This document shows positions 12,261-24,235 of a DNA stretch of 64,000 nt, piece after piece. The notes beneath the pieces were generated by a model. That model saw only the letters and a program-made list of their open reading frames with translations, ran no database searches and had not been told where the DNA came from. Position numbers and translations under genes: made by a program. Each line of letters begins with the position of its first letter. The stretch's first letter is position 1. The stretch is from Acholoe squamosa (lineage: Eukaryota; Annelida; Polychaeta; Phyllodocida; Polynoidae): positions 10,924,001-10,988,000 of the forward strand of contig OX439041.1 of NCBI GenBank assembly GCA_949317995.1. Reading direction: 5' to 3'.

Positions 12261-13990
12261 TCAAAATGAGAAAAAACAACAATACCATCCTCAGCATCAG
12301 CTGATGTCGACCATTTTTAGCCTGTGATGTACACATGACTGGAGTAGCAATATTATCCATTATTAATGTCATTTTATAGGCATGCATTGCAATTTGTTCT
12401 CTGCGTTCTTCAAGATAATTAATTTTCCCATCCTTGTGGAGCTTACTTATTCTAGTAAATGGTGGGGCACAAAACACTATCTTTAAACCTAGGTTTTGAA
12501 GTCCTTGGAGCTTGCCAAGCAAAGTATCATTGGCGTTATGTACTAGGATACTACCATACTCAAGATACGGTAATAATCAAGATTTATAAATAGCAAGTGC
12601 CTGTTTCATGGACATATATTTTCATGTCCTTCCAAAGATGTGTCTAGCTTTTGAGCACATCTGCTTAGTTTGAGCATCAAATCTGAGTTCCTGGTCTATC
12701 ATAACCCCTAAATAATTATAGTTTTCCACATATTGTAATTCCTCATTATTAAGAGTTAAATAGGGTATTCTACACCTAAAAAATTGAGCTTGTGTGCCAA
12801 ATTTCATGGCTTGGGCCTTTTTGGTGTTGATAGTAAGTTTATTAACCTTACACCAGTAGGAGATTTGATTTAAGTCATTTTGTACATTCATATAGGCAGT
12901 AATAGGGTCACTGCACGTGAAGAATAAATCACAGTGTCGTCTGCATATTAACTTAGGACAGTTTCATTACATAAGCCATCTATGTCATTGACATATATCA
13001 AAAATACCAGTGGTCCTAAAATAGACCCTTGTGGGACCTCACAAGTTAGTACAGATTGCGAGGAAGTAATGACATTTGCTAAAGTACATTGTAATCTATT
13101 AGATAGTTAACTTTGAAGCCAAATACTAATTTTGTTTCTAAGACCTAGTTTTTTACATTTTTCCATAAGAATAGTGTGGTTTACAACATCAAATGCCTTG
13201 GACATATCGATGAACGTGGCAAGAGTATGTTTATTTAAATCCATGTTCAAAAATAGATCATCAGTAAAGTTTGTGACGGTGGAGATGGTTGAATGATTTT
13301 TACGGAAACCCCCCTGTTTGTGATTTAATAGGTTATTTGATTCAAGAAATTCTGAGATATGGGTATGAACAATTCTTTCCATGATTTTTCCAGGTAATGG
13401 TATTTGTGAGATCGGCCTATAATTAGTAACGTTGGCTTTATCTCCTGTTTAGGTAATGGCGTAACAGTTGCTTGTTTCCATTGGTTAGGGAAGATACCAG
13501 TTGATAGAGATAGGTTGTATAGAAAAGCAAATTTATCAGGGATGTCCAGCATAGTATCTTTAAAAATTTGTGATGATATATTCAGGATTGCTGATGATTT
13601 GGTAACATCAATCGTTTTAGCTGCCTTCAAAACCATGTGTTCATCCACAATTAAGTTTGGAATACTAAGTCCTGTAGTGTTACCAGAATAAGTACAAGGT
13701 AGATCAAATTTCCAAGAATATTTAGGACCAATTTTCACAAAATAATTATTTATGTAGTCAGCAGTGGTTGATTGATCAATAGGTTGTCCATTGTCTTGGT
13801 CAATCAAGCTTATCATAGAACTAGTAGATTTCTTAGGTAATAGACAATCCATTTTCCGCCAGAAATCCTTAGGATCAGTATTATCAACATTGTGAACATA
13901 GTGTTTTTTAGCATTTTTTAATAATATTCTTGACCCGATTTTTTCTTACTCTACTACGTTCAATGTCAGCAGGATCGTTAGTACCCTTAG
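12253..13990 (-). pseudogene. Non-LTR retrotransposon (LINE) ORF2 fragment, broken
   Basis: The minus strand encodes a LINE reverse transcriptase. In order it shows 'DPKDFWRKM', 'IFPNQWKQATVTPLPKQ' (fingers), 'GGFRKNHSTISTVTNFTDDL', 'LATFIDMSKAFDVVNHTIL' (palm motif A), 'VPQGSILGPLVFLIYVNDI' (thumb side), YADD at 12936-12947, then 'LTINTKKAQAMKF' and 'NYLGVMID', and the C-terminal region 'LGKLQGLQNLGLKIV'. It is 5'-truncated (no endonuclease seen) and broken: the frame shifts after 'TPLPKQ', a TAA precedes YADD, and there are further changes downstream. Motifs resemble the Jockey/CR1/Daphne side of the non-LTR tree. No poly-A or target duplication was identified. Confidence 0.88.
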
Positions 13991-14290
13991 AAATTTTCTA
14001 TAGGTTATCCTATGGATAAACGTATATATGACTGGGATTTCTTTTGGGAAGTTCCTTCATAGAATGTGTGAAAATGATGATTAACACACAAAACCAAACA
14101 AGTTGAGTCGATTTGATTGGCTTTTTATTTGGGTTTTTCTAGCATGCCAAGATAGGGGGGATAGACTTTTGTTTTGAAATTGCAGCGTTTCAGATATTTG
14201 AAATATTCCTCATAAGGTGGTTGTATCACAATCATGACCTAAAACCCACATGACTTGGCTATATTTACATGTATATATTACTTGAAAATT
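13991..14290. other. Spacer between LINE fragment and repeat
   Basis: AT-rich, with no feature seen. Confidence 0.3.
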
Positions 14291-14730
14291 CTTATGGTAT
14301 TGATTCAACATTGAATCAATGTTTACATATCAACAGTCGACTCAGGGTAAAAATATGTTCGAATTTGATAGTTGACACAGCATAATCAAATCAACTGGGA
14401 CTCAATATCTTACCATCAGTGCTGATTCAATTTTTGTATTTCTATGTTGATTCAACATCGTTTCAACATTGATAGTTGTGAGGTGAATCTAAGTTGACAT
14501 TAAATCAACATTGAAATTGACATCATCGATTCAATTGAGACAAAATCAATGTTGAATGAGAAAAATATTTTAAAGTTGGTATGTCAATTGTTGATCTGAC
14601 GTTGAAACAGTGATGGTTGTCAAAATTGAAATGGACTCATTGAAAAAGTGTTGAAGGTTCATCAACACTATCAAAACATATCAACCAATTGTCAATGTTG
14701 ATTCAATATTTTGTGCCCATTGCGAGAGCA
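14291..14730. repeat. 'ttgattcaaca' dispersed repeat, second copy (inverted)
   Basis: Its reverse complement matches 10369-10680 and extends ~145 bases further. It is built of internally repetitive 'tgattcaac' and 'tcaatgttga' words. The two copies flank the LINE region in opposite orientation, but their unequal ends make separate insertions more likely than a single large element. Confidence 0.6.
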
Positions 14731-14931
14731 ATTAAAAAGGTTTGTTTTCATTACTTCAATATTAGGAAAACTTACAAACCTATCAGTTAGCATGCTAAAA
14801 AAGTCTCTTTTTACTTAGCTCAATAAGTCCGCCTTTGTATCTAATATGCTAGGTGTTTCTGGCGTCTGTAGTTTGGCGCTATTGCATTGTGTGTCTAGTT
14901 ACCTGCGTTTCCCACAGAGGGCAACACTGTG

Positions 14932-15269
14932 CAGGGGCGTAGGAAAAGGGGGGGGGGGGCAGGGGGGCCTGCCCCCCCAATCACAAAGGAGGTGGGGCCC
15001 AAGTATGTCTGCCCCCCCCCCAAATTTGCTACAAACTCATAACAAAATGGAAAAATAGGTAAAACTTTGCATCTCAAATTAGATTTATATGGTGATAGGA
15101 TAGGAAAAATGGGGGCCTGAGCCTAAAGTCAGATGCAAAATTGACAAATCTTAACAAATTCCATGTACATATATGTATAAGGGGTGTCTTGCTTGAGCCA
15201 ACGATGCTAGGTTGCTGCGATGGGGCCCTCGCTGGGCCCCCCAATGAAGATTTGCTTCCTACGCCTCTG
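14932..15269. mobile_element. hAT-like MITE, TIR CAGRGGCGTAGGA, copy 1
   Basis: It begins CAGGGGCGTAGGAA and ends in TTCCTACGCCTCTG. Similar copies are at 38978-39319 and 61746-62085, all ~340 bp, with shared internal words such as 'caaattagat' and G/C homopolymers. The CAG...CTG tips resemble hAT-superfamily ends. An 8-bp duplication is not clear. Confidence 0.75.
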
Positions 15270-16788
15270 CTGTGTAAAGATTGCCCCTCCTATAGTGACC
15301 TTGCGGGACGAGACTAGTTCTTGAGAGCACCACGTGCATGCTGACATCAGTCATTTCTAGCTCTGGTCTCATGTTGGTTTCAGGCAGTTTTTGTGAATGT
15401 GTATTTGTTTGGTACCCATTTGATATGGATAATGTAAGCTATTCCAAAATTTCAACTGTCAAGGTAATGCACACACATTATGCCGAATCCTTGCTCTCCT
15501 TCGTTCATGGTGGATTATAAGGGTGTTTCTTTTGTCTCATTGTGTACATAGTTTTTGTATTAATACTAGAAGTCATCATCCCAATTTAAGGCCAAGTGCT
15601 ACAGGCACGTAGTGGCAATCTTGTGAACTACAGCTAAACTCTTTTTAACCCTTTAAGGGCAGAGCAAAAATTGTTGCCCTGTCCATGGGGACGACTGAAA
15701 AAAGTTTAGTTCCTAGAGGACGAGCCTATTCTCAATTCCTATACTAATCTTATATAACGGGCGTCAACTATAGTCGACGCTAGGCCTACCATGGTGTCGA
15801 CTTTAGTTGATGCTAGCCCTCAATGGGATATAATATATATTTATAGGAGGAACATGGCAATTTTAAGCTAATTTGAATCATTATTTATTCAAAAGTTAGC
15901 CTTACATAGACACTTTCTTCTTTTCCTGAAGAATACAAGCATTTCTCTATAGACAGTAGACCCACACCCATCTACCCCCTCCAGATGTGGTCCATAGACT
16001 CAATGCTTAAGGTGCCACCCCATCTGCATTTGTTTGCATCCAGAGCAGAAAGTAGGTCTGGAACCATATGATTTTACATGACCATTTTAACTGCAAATGT
16101 TGTAGCAGCTGTTATATTTAGAGAGGTGTACAAAGTAGTTTACATATCTCTCAGAGCCATTGCTAATGTTATCTATGAAAAATGGATAATTTAACTGTCC
16201 CTGAAATACTTTTTTTATGATTATGATAAAAGCAATATGAGAAAACTGTAAGTTAAAAGCGTTCTTCTACAGAGATGTGATTGAAATACACTCTAAATAT
16301 ATAATTTTTGAAGTCCTTGTCCCAAAGTTGCCAGAGGTCCGTTATCATTTTTCATGGCGATTCCTTGTACCACTGTATGCCAACTGGAGCTTGAATGTAG
16401 GAACTACACTGGGCGCCCTACACTGCTTAACCCAATATGATTATGGTGGCTTATTGTCCACTTTTACAAGGATCCCTGCAGCTTAATTCAAAACATCCTG
16501 GGATCGCAACCCCAGCGATCTTAGTGTAGGCACATATCATAAGACCTGGCCGCTCTACCCTATCTAATGCAGTGGTTGCAGGCCTCTCAGGAATAGCAAG
16601 TCCTGGGATCACTTCACTATTCCTTTTCCAGCACTAAGATCACTGCGATCTTAGTGAAAGAATTGCATAGTGGTTTCACCTGAGTACAAGAGCACTTATA
16701 GGGAACACTCCTGATCGAAAGAGTGAATAGCCTGCTGCATACATATAGAGGGGAGGGAGGACGTTTGCTGAGTGTCCTTGAGGGCTCT
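15270..16788. other. Intergenic, palindromic fragments only
   Basis: Around 15755-15830 there is a short palindromic block ('gcgtcaactatagtcgacgc', then a mirrored copy). Around 16490-16690 'cgatcttagtg' occurs in both orientations and returns near 17720-17830. No gene was seen. Confidence 0.35.
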
Positions 16789-17416
16789 TACACTGTTAAT
16801 TTGGTGTTTAGCAACCAAACACCAGTGTTTAGGATCTAGACATATAGCTAAACACATTTTTGTCCCACTTTTCTAAACACATGTTTTGGCTAAACATGTT
16901 TAACTTTAAACATGTCTAGCTATCAGGTGTTTGATTTTACAAGTGTTTAGTTTTGATAGGTGTTTAGCTTTAAGATGTGCAGCATTAGTAAATGTTTAGA
17001 TTTGTAGTGTTTAGCTTTAGGTAGTGTTTAGATACATACAAAACTACTGAGTCTTCAGGAAACTGGGTGATATACAACTATAAAAACAAGGATACTATCC
17101 TTTTACTCATTTCATACATATTATACTTATCTTATCTACTTATGATTCTTATTAGATGGCTAAACACCTGATGTTTATCTTTCAAATACATGTTTAAGAC
17201 TAAACACATAGAGACTGGATGTGTTTAAACTCAAACACCTAAACACTAAGGTGTGTAAGTGTTTAAGTGTGTGAGAAGTAGGTGTGTAGTTTTCAGGATA
17301 AGTGTTCAGAATCTGATGGTGTTTAGCTGTAAGTGTTTGAATATCATAGATGTGTTGGAATCACACACCATGTAGATAGTGTGGTATGTATAAACACACA
17401 CCTTGTTTGCAATGTA
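16789..17416. mobile_element. GTTTAG-rich MITE, copy 1
   Basis: It begins TACACTGttaatttGGTGTTTAG, and its right end in reverse complement reads TACATTGcaaacaaGGTGT. It is packed with GTTTAG, CTAAACA and AAACATG words in both orientations. It is the diverged relative of the cleaner copy at 40018-40921. Confidence 0.6.
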
Positions 17417-18750
17417 GGGCTACTCATGCTTTAAGTGCACTGTAAGGTAATTCTTCCCTTCTCTCTCTTTGTCATGGGGGGGGAGGGCACAATGCTTCTA
17501 ATAGGCAAGCATAAATCATACATTCATGGGAACAACTCTTGAATACTGTACAGGGGTCAACTGCACCCTGTGCTCTTTTGTTAGCCCATATGGGGACGGG
17601 GAACGATGGTATAAACACTGTTGTGAAGAAGAGTGGTTCCACAGCTATTCCTTTATTTTGGGACTCTTACCCCTGTGCCCAGTCAGTACTTCTTGGAATA
17701 GTGTAGGAGGGCTGAGGCTAAGATCGATGCGATCTTAGTGCTGGCTAGGAAATGTGAACACAGTCTAATCTTAAGATCACTTAATAGAATAAGGTAGAAT
17801 AATTCCTAAGATCGCTGAGGTTGAGATCCCAGGATCTTTTGAATTAACCTCCTGGTAGATTCAACAGTTATTATTTAGAGTGTACTTTTTCATTAATCCA
17901 GCTCTGATCAGTCATAGTATCATGCAGTTCTCAAGAGACCGATGTGCTGAGGCTAACCCTGGAAATGCTCAACACCATGAAAAGATTTTTGACACAATAC
18001 AATAAAATTTTTGCCTTGGTCACCGATTCACAATGTAAGAATCTTTAGATAGACATGTCGTAAATACTTTCATTTCAAATAATATGAAGCTGGGTCTCAA
18101 TAATTAAAAGTCAACACAAAGTGTCAATTACTGACTAATTCATTTAGAGCATTGACTGAAATTGACAAATTGAAACTGATAACACCGTAGATCTAATTCC
18201 ATATGGAAATTACCAGAACAAGTATTCCTGCACATGTTTCAAATAAAGGTAAATCTTTAACAACCATTTTGAGGTTGCAGGGGCTTCTGGTTTGTGACAG
18301 AATTCAATCTACAGCTCAATATAGCAGCCGGCTGAAAACGGTCAGAAACCAGTCAGAAACCTCATTTCATATATGCATCACGTATATGAGACAAAGCCAT
18401 ATACTACTACTACTATCATATAGGACCTAAAGCTTGGCCAAAATAGGGATGTGCCCCTCTTTTTTTTCTAAATCTTGGATCTGCCAGTAATGGGTAACCC
18501 CCTTCTCTGATGTAGCCTTGAATAGAAATATCCAATTTAAAACTAGTTTACAAGTACTATTCAATTTCTCATTAAATGGCATTATGGAAAGTTTTGAGGA
18601 TGGCAGAATTGCATGTTTGTTTAGCATTGAAGAAGGCCATTCGATAGCCAACAGTTTGGGAACACTGAGGATGTTGTACGCTCTGGGTGTTAGATCCATG
18701 GGTTTGGTCCATAACTGTAATACACCATGATCAGTATATTCACAATATCC
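17417..18750. other. Intergenic, no supported gene
   Basis: It contains mirrored 'gatcttagtg' and 'gatctt' words (17720-17840). Short open frames on both strands at 18427-18765 show no recognisable protein features. Confidence 0.35.
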
Positions 18751-18753
18751 TAA

Positions 18754-19149
18754 GGGTCGAGTCATTTACTGCCAGATGGGGGGGGGGGCTTGTTAGATAT
18801 ACTGGGGAGGCTCATTTTAAAAAAGAGGTCAAAAAGGGCCAAAACCCAATTATCCTTCACATTGGGGGGGTCAAAATTAAATATGAACATTTCAAGTACC
18901 TATCCTGATGCACACCATCGACACGAATATCACCTTAGCTGTCGAAATGGCGTTAAACATCTGTTACTCACTCACTCTTGATGCACACACATATCCAATA
19001 TTTTTGGGGGTCCATTTGTAAAATCAGTTCTCAGTGAGGCTGGGGGGTTATGATAACCTTAAGGATATTGGTGGGTGGGGGCCAGAAAAAAATTTGCCAA
19101 TCTGCTGAAATCCATCAATCTCCTCAGCTCGTAATAAATGACTCGGCCC
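18754..19149. mobile_element. PIF/Harbinger-type MITE, TSD TAA
   Basis: Inverted ends GGGTCGAGTCATTTA and TAAATGACTCGGCCC are flanked by TAA on both sides (18751-18753 and 19150-19152), the three-base duplication typical of PIF/Harbinger. The interior is rich in G runs and non-coding. A SINE-tail fragment ('ttagctgtcgaaatggcg', ending in ACTC repeats) sits at about 18915-18978. Confidence 0.7.
18915..18978 (+). repeat. SINE tail fragment (type-2 tail)
   Basis: 'caccttagctgtcgaaatgg' and the following 'cgttaaacatctgttactc', ending in ACTC repeats, match the tail of the SINE at 63235-63420. It looks like a head-less or truncated copy inside the MITE at 18754-19149. Confidence 0.55.
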
Positions 19150-19171
19150 TAAAGGCGGCACTACATGATTT

Positions 19172-19425
19172 CAACCCTTTAAGGGCAGCTGATGCTGGAG
19201 TGCATCATGCCCATTGCTCGTCATGATACACCTATGAAGTGCTGGCGCGACTGCTCACCAGCACTTCATACCGACCCTCATATATAGACTGTATCAACCC
19301 ATGCAATAGGGTCAGCATGATGCATAAATGTAGCCCTGGCAAGTTACTCTCCATGGCTGCATTCAAGCATGTTGATGACCAATGGGCATGATGCATTAAT
19401 ACATCAGCGGCCCTTAAAGGGGATA
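19172..19425. repeat. Palindromic TTAA-type repeat, full copy
   Basis: The ends are 'aaccctttaagggcagctga' and 'tcagcggcccttaaagg'. The internal hairpin on 'gaagtgctggcg' is retained. Confidence 0.75.
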
Positions 19426-19791
19426 AATGGGGATGAAAGTATATTGTTTAGATAATTTTGTAATAGACCCAATAGGTATTAATTCATTTAAAATCATAAA
19501 AATGTGGCAATGTTCTTGCCTGAAAACCGAGCTTATTACTGCCCTTGAATGTTTCTGAGCTGCCCAACCACATGGCAAAATACAGCAGTGATGTTAAGCC
19601 AATGTTACATAAATAGGCGCACAGTTCATCACTCAAAGATACACTATATGCCCACTTGGCGTAAAAACGTTTTTTTTTTTTTTTACGTTAAAAAACGTTT
19701 TTATTGGTTTCCCTATTGGTCATTTGGTTGAAAATTGGTTAAAAAACGTTTTAAAACGTTTTTTTACAAAGTTGGTGATCATAATTGACCC

Positions 19792-19912
19792 TTTAACCCT
19801 TTAAAGGCCGCTAATGCAGGAGTGCATCATGCCCTCTTGTCTCCATGATGCACCAATGAAGTGCTGGCAAGTATGCTGGCCAGCACTTCATTTAAACATC
19901 ATCCCTGCATTT
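19792..19912. repeat. Palindromic TTAA-type repeat, left half
   Basis: It starts 'tttaaccctttaaaggccgc' and keeps the first hairpin ('gaagtgctggc' / 'gccagcacttc'), then breaks off. It is a truncated copy. Just upstream (about 19660-19770) lies a block of mirrored 'aaaacgttttt' words. Confidence 0.7.
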
Positions 19913-20117
19913 TGGCCACACTATGACCCCAGAATTCTGTCTTTTGGAGCGAAATCCAATTTATGGTAACTGGGAAAAATATCTTAAGATTTTCTCGCTA
20001 ATTGCATACTATACGAATTATGTCGAATGCGGTATTTCCAAGCCATGTTCAGGGCTGGCAGTGGTGGTCAGCTACGACAGGATGAAAATGGCACATCACC
20101 AGACATTGTACCCATCT

Positions 20118-20252
20118 TAAGGGCTGCGTCCACTGCGATGGATGGACCATCCATCTCCCTTCATCCGTGTTTTGCTCCATAGAAAACAATGATAAAATCG
20201 ACGGATGAAACTGACGGATGGGCCATCCGTCGGCAGTGGATGCACCCCTTTT
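20118..20252. mobile_element. Small palindromic MITE, TIR aagggctgcgtccactgc
   Basis: The left end 'aagggctgcgtccactgc' pairs with the right end 'gcagtggatgcacccctt'. Internal 'gatggaccatcc' and 'ggatgggccatcc' are also mirrored. It is about 135 bp and non-coding. Confidence 0.6.
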
Positions 20253-20580
20253 TAGACTTACAGACTTTGGTCAAGTGTGTATAATTTAGGCTATTACATA
20301 TTCACCTCAGATAAGGGAGTGATCTTTTTTCTTTAATCAAGAGGGTTGGTGGGTTTTCATGCATGCCCACAGAGGGGGCTAAACTATTTTGGAAGTATTC
20401 GTTTTTCTTCTTTAAACACAAGTTTTACTTATTGAAATGAATACTTGACGCTGATAATAATCACCTCCCTTTGTAATAATGCGAATGAATCAAGTATTTG
20501 AATTACTCTCAAAGCAATCACAGACAAAGTCTTTTCTCAGACTGTAGTGGAACTTCTGTTTCCACTCTTTATCACCTATA

Positions 20581-20995
20581 GGGTAAAGGCACCCTTCTCG
20601 GACACTCCTGGGCAAACCAGAGGTGACCATATTTGACAATCAAGTCTTGTACCTTCAAATCATGTATATCCTACTTTTTATTGGACTAATGGGAACATGA
20701 TACTTCACCACTTATACTCATGGAGGGATTTTGATAACTTCCACAGGGCAGATGGAGTACTGATTGAAGGGAGGTGTTAGATAGTAGGTAAAACTAAGAA
20801 AAGGCTAGATATCCATGGATTGGGGTACAGGTATAGTGTAACAGATTCATTTTATGAAAACTGATCCATTCTAAAACTATTTAAACCATTATGTAATTGT
20901 GTCCCAGACAGTCTAGGATCCTTATATTGATTATGTAATTCAGTCCCAAAGGTGTCCGACTGTAGGTGTCTGTCCGACTCAGGGTGCCTTTACCC
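20581..20995. mobile_element. TA-flanked MITE, TIR GGGTAAAGGCACCC
   Basis: Perfect inverted 14-base ends lie between TA dinucleotides (20579-20580 and 20996-20997). Both subterminal regions match the ends of the copy at 10830-11872 in reverse orientation ('gagtcggacagacacct', 'cttgtacctt'). It appears to be a shortened sister of that copy. Confidence 0.8.
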
Positions 20996-21023
20996 TACTC
21001 ATACTTCTATTTTGTGTTATAGA

Positions 21024-22210
21024 GATCATCATGCCCATTGGTCATCATGATGCACCAATGAAGTGCTGGCGAGACTGCTCACCAGCACTTTATTGGAGCA
21101 TCATGCCGACCCTATGGGGTTGATACATATACTCCCGGAGGGTTGGCATGATGCCCCAATGAAGTGCTCGCAGTCTCGCCAAGAATAGTATAGGTTCCCT
21201 AGGATATGTTACTCCATAGAGTCCTATAGTGCAAGCCACCCCCCTCTACCCCCCCTTAAAAGTAGGCTACCTTTTGTGTTCAGTACTGAGTCCTATGTAA
21301 GATAAGGGGGTTTATGGAGATGTCAGGAATCTTTATCAGAGTGATATCAAATGGAAACAAGGGGCCACCTATACCAAAAACTCCTGCTGAATCCAAAATT
21401 TGTGGTATTGATTCTCAAAATTTGGCCAAAGGTACCTAAAAATGAGGTTTGATGATAAGAATATTTTAAAAATGTACAAAAGTTATATTGAAAATGATTT
21501 GAACTTTTTATAGATGCAACATGCTAATCAAAGTCAGTACCTCAATCTACATGTCCCAATGTTTGCCTATCCCAACCTGACAAGTACTCTGCCTGCATAT
21601 GGCTCTGCCTCTCCAACATACTGCCTATCCCTTAGTCTGCCTATCACTCATACTACCTATCCCTTGAAACATCTAGAGTTTAATTAGGTTTTCCCTCAAA
21701 TGGCTTAAAGGATTAAAGTTTACCCCTCACCTTTGTACCTAATTTTCTCTGTACATTCTTACCATTAGTCTACCTATCCTCAATCTGCCTATCATTTACT
21801 TTACCTATCCCTCATGGTGACTATCCCCCAACTCTGCACATCCCTCATATTTGACTGGCACATCTGTGATATTACCTAGCACCAATGTATCTTTTGAATA
21901 TGCTCACCTTACAAGGTACCCTCTGTGCCTATCTCTTAATTTCCATTTGATATCATTCTGATAAAGATTCCTGACATCTCTATAAACCCCCTTATCCTAC
22001 ATAGGACTCAATACTGAACACAAAAGGGAGCCTACTTTGAAGGGGGGGGGGGGTAGAGGGGGGGAGGTCTGTTACACTGTGTCCATAGGTAAAGCTCTGA
22101 GTTTCACCTCCTATCTATTGAAGCTTCTTGGTCTCGCCAGCACTTCATACATGCATCATGACGACCAATGGACATGATACATGTATGCACCAGCGGCCCT
22201 TAAAGGATTA
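21024..22210. repeat. Palindromic TTAA-type repeat split by another element
   Basis: The left part (21024-21181) carries the first hairpin and the 'ccgaccctatgggg' centre. The right part (22132-22210) resumes with 'ccagcacttcatacatgcat' and ends 'cagcggcccttaaaggatta'. Together they make one standard copy. The right border is only 25 bases from the dipeptidase exon. Confidence 0.75.
21182..22131. mobile_element. ~950-bp DNA element inserted in the palindromic repeat
   Basis: It is bounded by 'tctcgcca' on both sides (a 5-8 bp duplication, the exact length ambiguous because the tips read CCAAGAA...TTCTTGG). Subterminal regions 21240-21352 and 21946-22055 are ~110-bp inverted repeats ('ggctacct...tttgtgttcagtactgagtcc' in mirrored form). 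There is no transposase. It is a non-autonomous TIR element, younger than its host repeat. Confidence 0.65.
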
Positions 22211-22235
22211 ATTTTCCCTGAAATTTTCTTTGTAG

Positions 22236-22415
22236 TCTGTGATAAAGGAGATGAACAGACTGGGTATGATGATTGATGTGAGTCATGCAGATGAGGAGAC
22301 AATATTGGATACATTAAATGTGAGCACGACACACATCATGTTCAGCCATACAGCTGCTTGGCACCTGTGTAATGGCTTTAATATCAATATCAATGATGAC
22401 ATAATGCACAGAGTG
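22236..22415 (+). CDS. Membrane (renal-type) dipeptidase, single internal exon
   Basis: The exon is 180 bases, phase 0 at both ends, with acceptor TTTCTTTGTAG and donor GTG|GTAAGT. It encodes 'SVIKEMNRLGMMIDVSHADE' and 'HIMFSHTAAW', then 'DIMHRV', aligning with the segment of renal dipeptidases (DPEP family, zinc metallopeptidases that cleave dipeptides, including cystinyl-bis-glycine) holding two of the zinc-site histidines, one in 'DVSH' and one in 'FSHT'. Both are present. No neighbouring DPEP exon is recognised within the window on the plus strand. Either the introns are very long, the rest lies outside, or this is an isolated duplicated exon. The reading frame and splice sites look intact. 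A palindromic repeat ends 25 bases upstream, within the 3' splice region of the intron. Confidence 0.82.
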
Positions 22416-22479
22416 GTAAGTTTACTATTTTATCTACCTTATATAGTACTGCACTGGTTCCCTCCAGATAATTGAGGGC

Positions 22480-22790
22480 ATGATACCCGCAGTCCATGTC
22501 TGATGACATTTTCCCCAGATCATGGGAAGAAGTGCTTTCAAGAACTCCACTAGATGGGAGTATTTATATTCTCCAATCACAGTTTATATTCCAAACATCT
22601 GTATTGGAGAGACAGGTTGGCTATTGCTAGGGTGCCCTCTTGTGAGAAGGGGCTAAATAGGGGATGATTGGTAACTTCTTAGACATACACATGTCCTGTC
22701 TGTATCATATCCCAAACATAAAGGCAGGTCACTAGCCAAACTTAGTAAGGCCCACACTGTGAGGTTTATAGTAACCTGCCTTAAGTCTGG
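22480..22790 (-). repeat. Dispersed repeat, family shared with 481-790
   Basis: This is the reverse-complement counterpart of 481-790. It lies in the putative intron downstream of the dipeptidase exon. No coding potential was seen. Confidence 0.6.
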
Positions 22791-24235
22791 GTCACAACCC
22801 AGACTACAGGGTATTTTCACACTTTGAATGTATAGTTATATGTGAGTGACCTCCCCAGGTTTTGTATCATATCAATGACTTATAGATGACCGTGGCGCAC
22901 TGCATAGGGATTTGGGATTAGTAGAGTGCAGGTCCGACCCCTACCTCTGACAATGAAAATTTCGTAGGTTTTAACATGTAACATATGACATGTAAGGTGT
23001 TCATGTTATCCATGGATAACTGCACTGGGTGCCTGTTATCCTTGGACCGCACACCTTACAAAAGTCATGATGCATGCATCATGCCATGCAATATTGACAG
23101 GTATGTGCATGGGAATATCCAGGAAAAGCACTCAGAATCACAGAAATCATGTAATAAATGCAAATAAATCAGACTATCAAACAGCCATTATCTCTTCTAT
23201 CTCTCTGCATAACTAATTGGTAAACATCAGAATTCTTTTTTGTATCTTCCCTAACAGGAGCGATACCGTCTACAGTCCATGATAGGACCCATAGAGGACC
23301 TGGTACCTGCAACCGATGTCGGTTACCTCCCATGCATGTAGATCTGATCTATAGGTTTTTTTACTCACCTTGGTTTGAGAATGCAGGTTACAGGGGACAT
23401 CATTTACACTCGTTGGTTTGAGCAAGGAATACAGATTGGCATTTAACATCTTGTGCAGTAACAAGTATCGATCTACGTGCCTGGCAACTTTTAAAGACTT
23501 CTTAAAGTGGCAAGTCCGATTTTTTTCACATTTTACTCAAATAGTTTCGACACAAACTCATACTTGCTGTTGTAGAATCCATTCAATACAAAAACTTGCG
23601 GGACACCAGCTTTTGCCAGCAAACTCACTGCTGGGCCTGTGGAAATTGCTAGACTGCAGGACCGAACGTCTGGCTGTAATCTTGGGACCTTGGGATACAT
23701 TTTGGTCGTTATGCTTGTAAATTGGACCATTGTTAAGATTTTTACAGCCTAAAGCAAAAGGCATTACTGTCTGGTATTGTTCAAAGGGGTAAATGAATAA
23801 AATTGTGATTTTATTCTTGTTTTTCTTGGGTTTTTTTTTTCTTGACAAATGTTAACCTTAGACTAATTCGGTCCTGCGAAAATCAATCTGGGCCTGCACA
23901 ATAACTATATTATCTGCAGGACTGAATGCCCTATGAGAGGAACATCTTACCATGAGCCCAGTCAAAGGCATTTTACAGTCTATTTCCAATGGATGGAATT
24001 AAGGTGTCCACTCAAAAATCAAGAAAATTGGCCATAAGTCTGATTATTCCTTCAAATAGAAGCTAAGAATTGGAGAAGGAGAGTAAATAGAGTAGCTACC
24101 TATGAAAGTATGGTCTATATGGCAATCCTGGGTCACTTTTGAGACGATTGATTTTTGAGTTCAAACCATCTAACCTTTTATTTTATCAATTATTCATGAA
24201 ACAGATACAGAGATGAACTCAAAGGGTGTGTTTTA
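22791..24235. other. Putative intron or intergenic, nothing supported
   Basis: I looked for the next dipeptidase exon and did not find one. Open frames at 23418-23848 on both strands have no recognisable features. Confidence 0.35.

Noticed and set aside
10369-14730. One 4.3-kb transposon with the 'ttgattcaaca' repeats as its inverted ends
   Set aside because: The two copies have unequal lengths and mismatched outer borders, and another complete MITE and a LINE lie between. Separate insertions are simpler.
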